From Candidatus Kuenenia stuttgartensis (GTDB taxonomy: Bacteria; Planctomycetota; UBA1135; UBA2386), in contig CAMAUH010000158.1 in the NCBI GenBank assembly GCA_945861365.1, positions 1 to 8,757 on the forward strand: a DNA stretch of 8,757 nucleotides, read 5' to 3'. Made by a program: the position numbers and the translations under genes. Below the pieces are notes generated by a model. The model saw only the letters and a program-made list of their open reading frames with translations, did not search any database and was not told where the DNA came from. Shown one piece after another: positions 8,597 through 8,757 of the stretch (its first letter is position 1; every line of letters starts with the position of its first letter).

Positions 8597-8757
8597 TCAC
8601 CGCACGACGAAGTCGACGGTGTCGCTGAGGTCGAGGAAGCCCAGGCAATTGGCGCCACTGAAGCCGAAGCCCTGCACCGACCAGAAGGTGCCGACCAGGT
8701 TCACGTTCGCCGGGATCGGCACACTGAGCGGGCTGCCGAGCACGACCCCGTTGCTGA
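8597..8757 (-). CDS. C-terminal end of a probable secreted protein (5' part outside the window)
   Basis: An open frame runs from the window edge to TGA at 8599-8597, giving 52 complete C-terminal residues with no start. It is coherent: SNGVVLGSPLSVPIPANVNL, then a hydrophobic strand around VGTFWSVQGFGF, and a final LSDTVDFVVR. The order IP..N..L.G, an aromatic strand with VQ, then a short closing strand resembles the beta-rich tails of many planctomycete extracellular proteins. This family call is from memory of the pattern and is tentative. One cysteine is present (GANCLGF). Gene function cannot be told from this fragment. It converges on the chaperone cluster with a 31-base gap. Confidence 0.6.
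   Translation of the reverse strand, partial: SNGVVLGSPLSVPIPANVNLVGTFWSVQGFGFSGANCLGFLDLSDTVDFVVR

Overview
The window looks like part of a chromosome from a high-GC bacterium, most plausibly a member of the Planctomycetota. The signs are an NPCBM-domain secreted protein next to a large VWA membrane protein, two GroEL genes flanking one groES, and a C-terminal fragment resembling the conserved tails of planctomycete secreted proteins. The lineage call is inference from gene content and protein style. No marker gene such as rRNA is present. Nothing suggests a mobile element, phage, CRISPR array or tRNA.

Layout: (1) Positions 1-2510, minus strand, hold two genes with a 4-base ATGA overlap. 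The upstream one encodes a secreted NPCBM-domain protein (2510 to 1311). The downstream one encodes a membrane-anchored VWA protein with a glutamine-amidotransferase-like middle region (1314 to the window edge, 3' end missing). (2) Positions 2511-2823 form a 313-base divergent intergenic region with several inverted repeats and no convincing sigma-70 promoter or canonical CIRCE element. (3) Positions 2824-8565, plus strand, form a chaperone cluster: groEL copy 1, groES, groEL copy 2, dnaJ, grpE and a small FmdB-type zinc-ribbon gene. Intercistronic hairpins lie between groEL1 and groES and between groEL2 and dnaJ. The groES-groEL2, dnaJ-grpE and grpE-fmdB junctions are tight (4, 17 and 11 bases) and look translationally coupled. 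(4) Positions 8597-8757, minus strand, hold the C-terminal end of a convergent gene whose start lies outside the window.

Working together: GroES can cap either GroEL ring for encapsulated folding. DnaJ delivers clients to DnaK and stimulates its ATPase, and GrpE exchanges DnaK nucleotide. DnaK itself and an HrcA-type repressor are not in this window. Two GroEL paralogues sharing one GroES suggest division of labour. Copy 2 keeps the canonical apical-domain residues. Copy 1 carries His in place of the substrate-binding Tyr203 (E. coli numbering). Neither has the usual Gly-Gly-Met tail.

Overall this is mostly a recognisable housekeeping stress-response locus rather than a new system. The points most worth a second look are the GroEL1 apical substitution, the perfect inverted repeat in the groEL1 leader, the intercistronic hairpins, and the NPCBM/VWA envelope pair.
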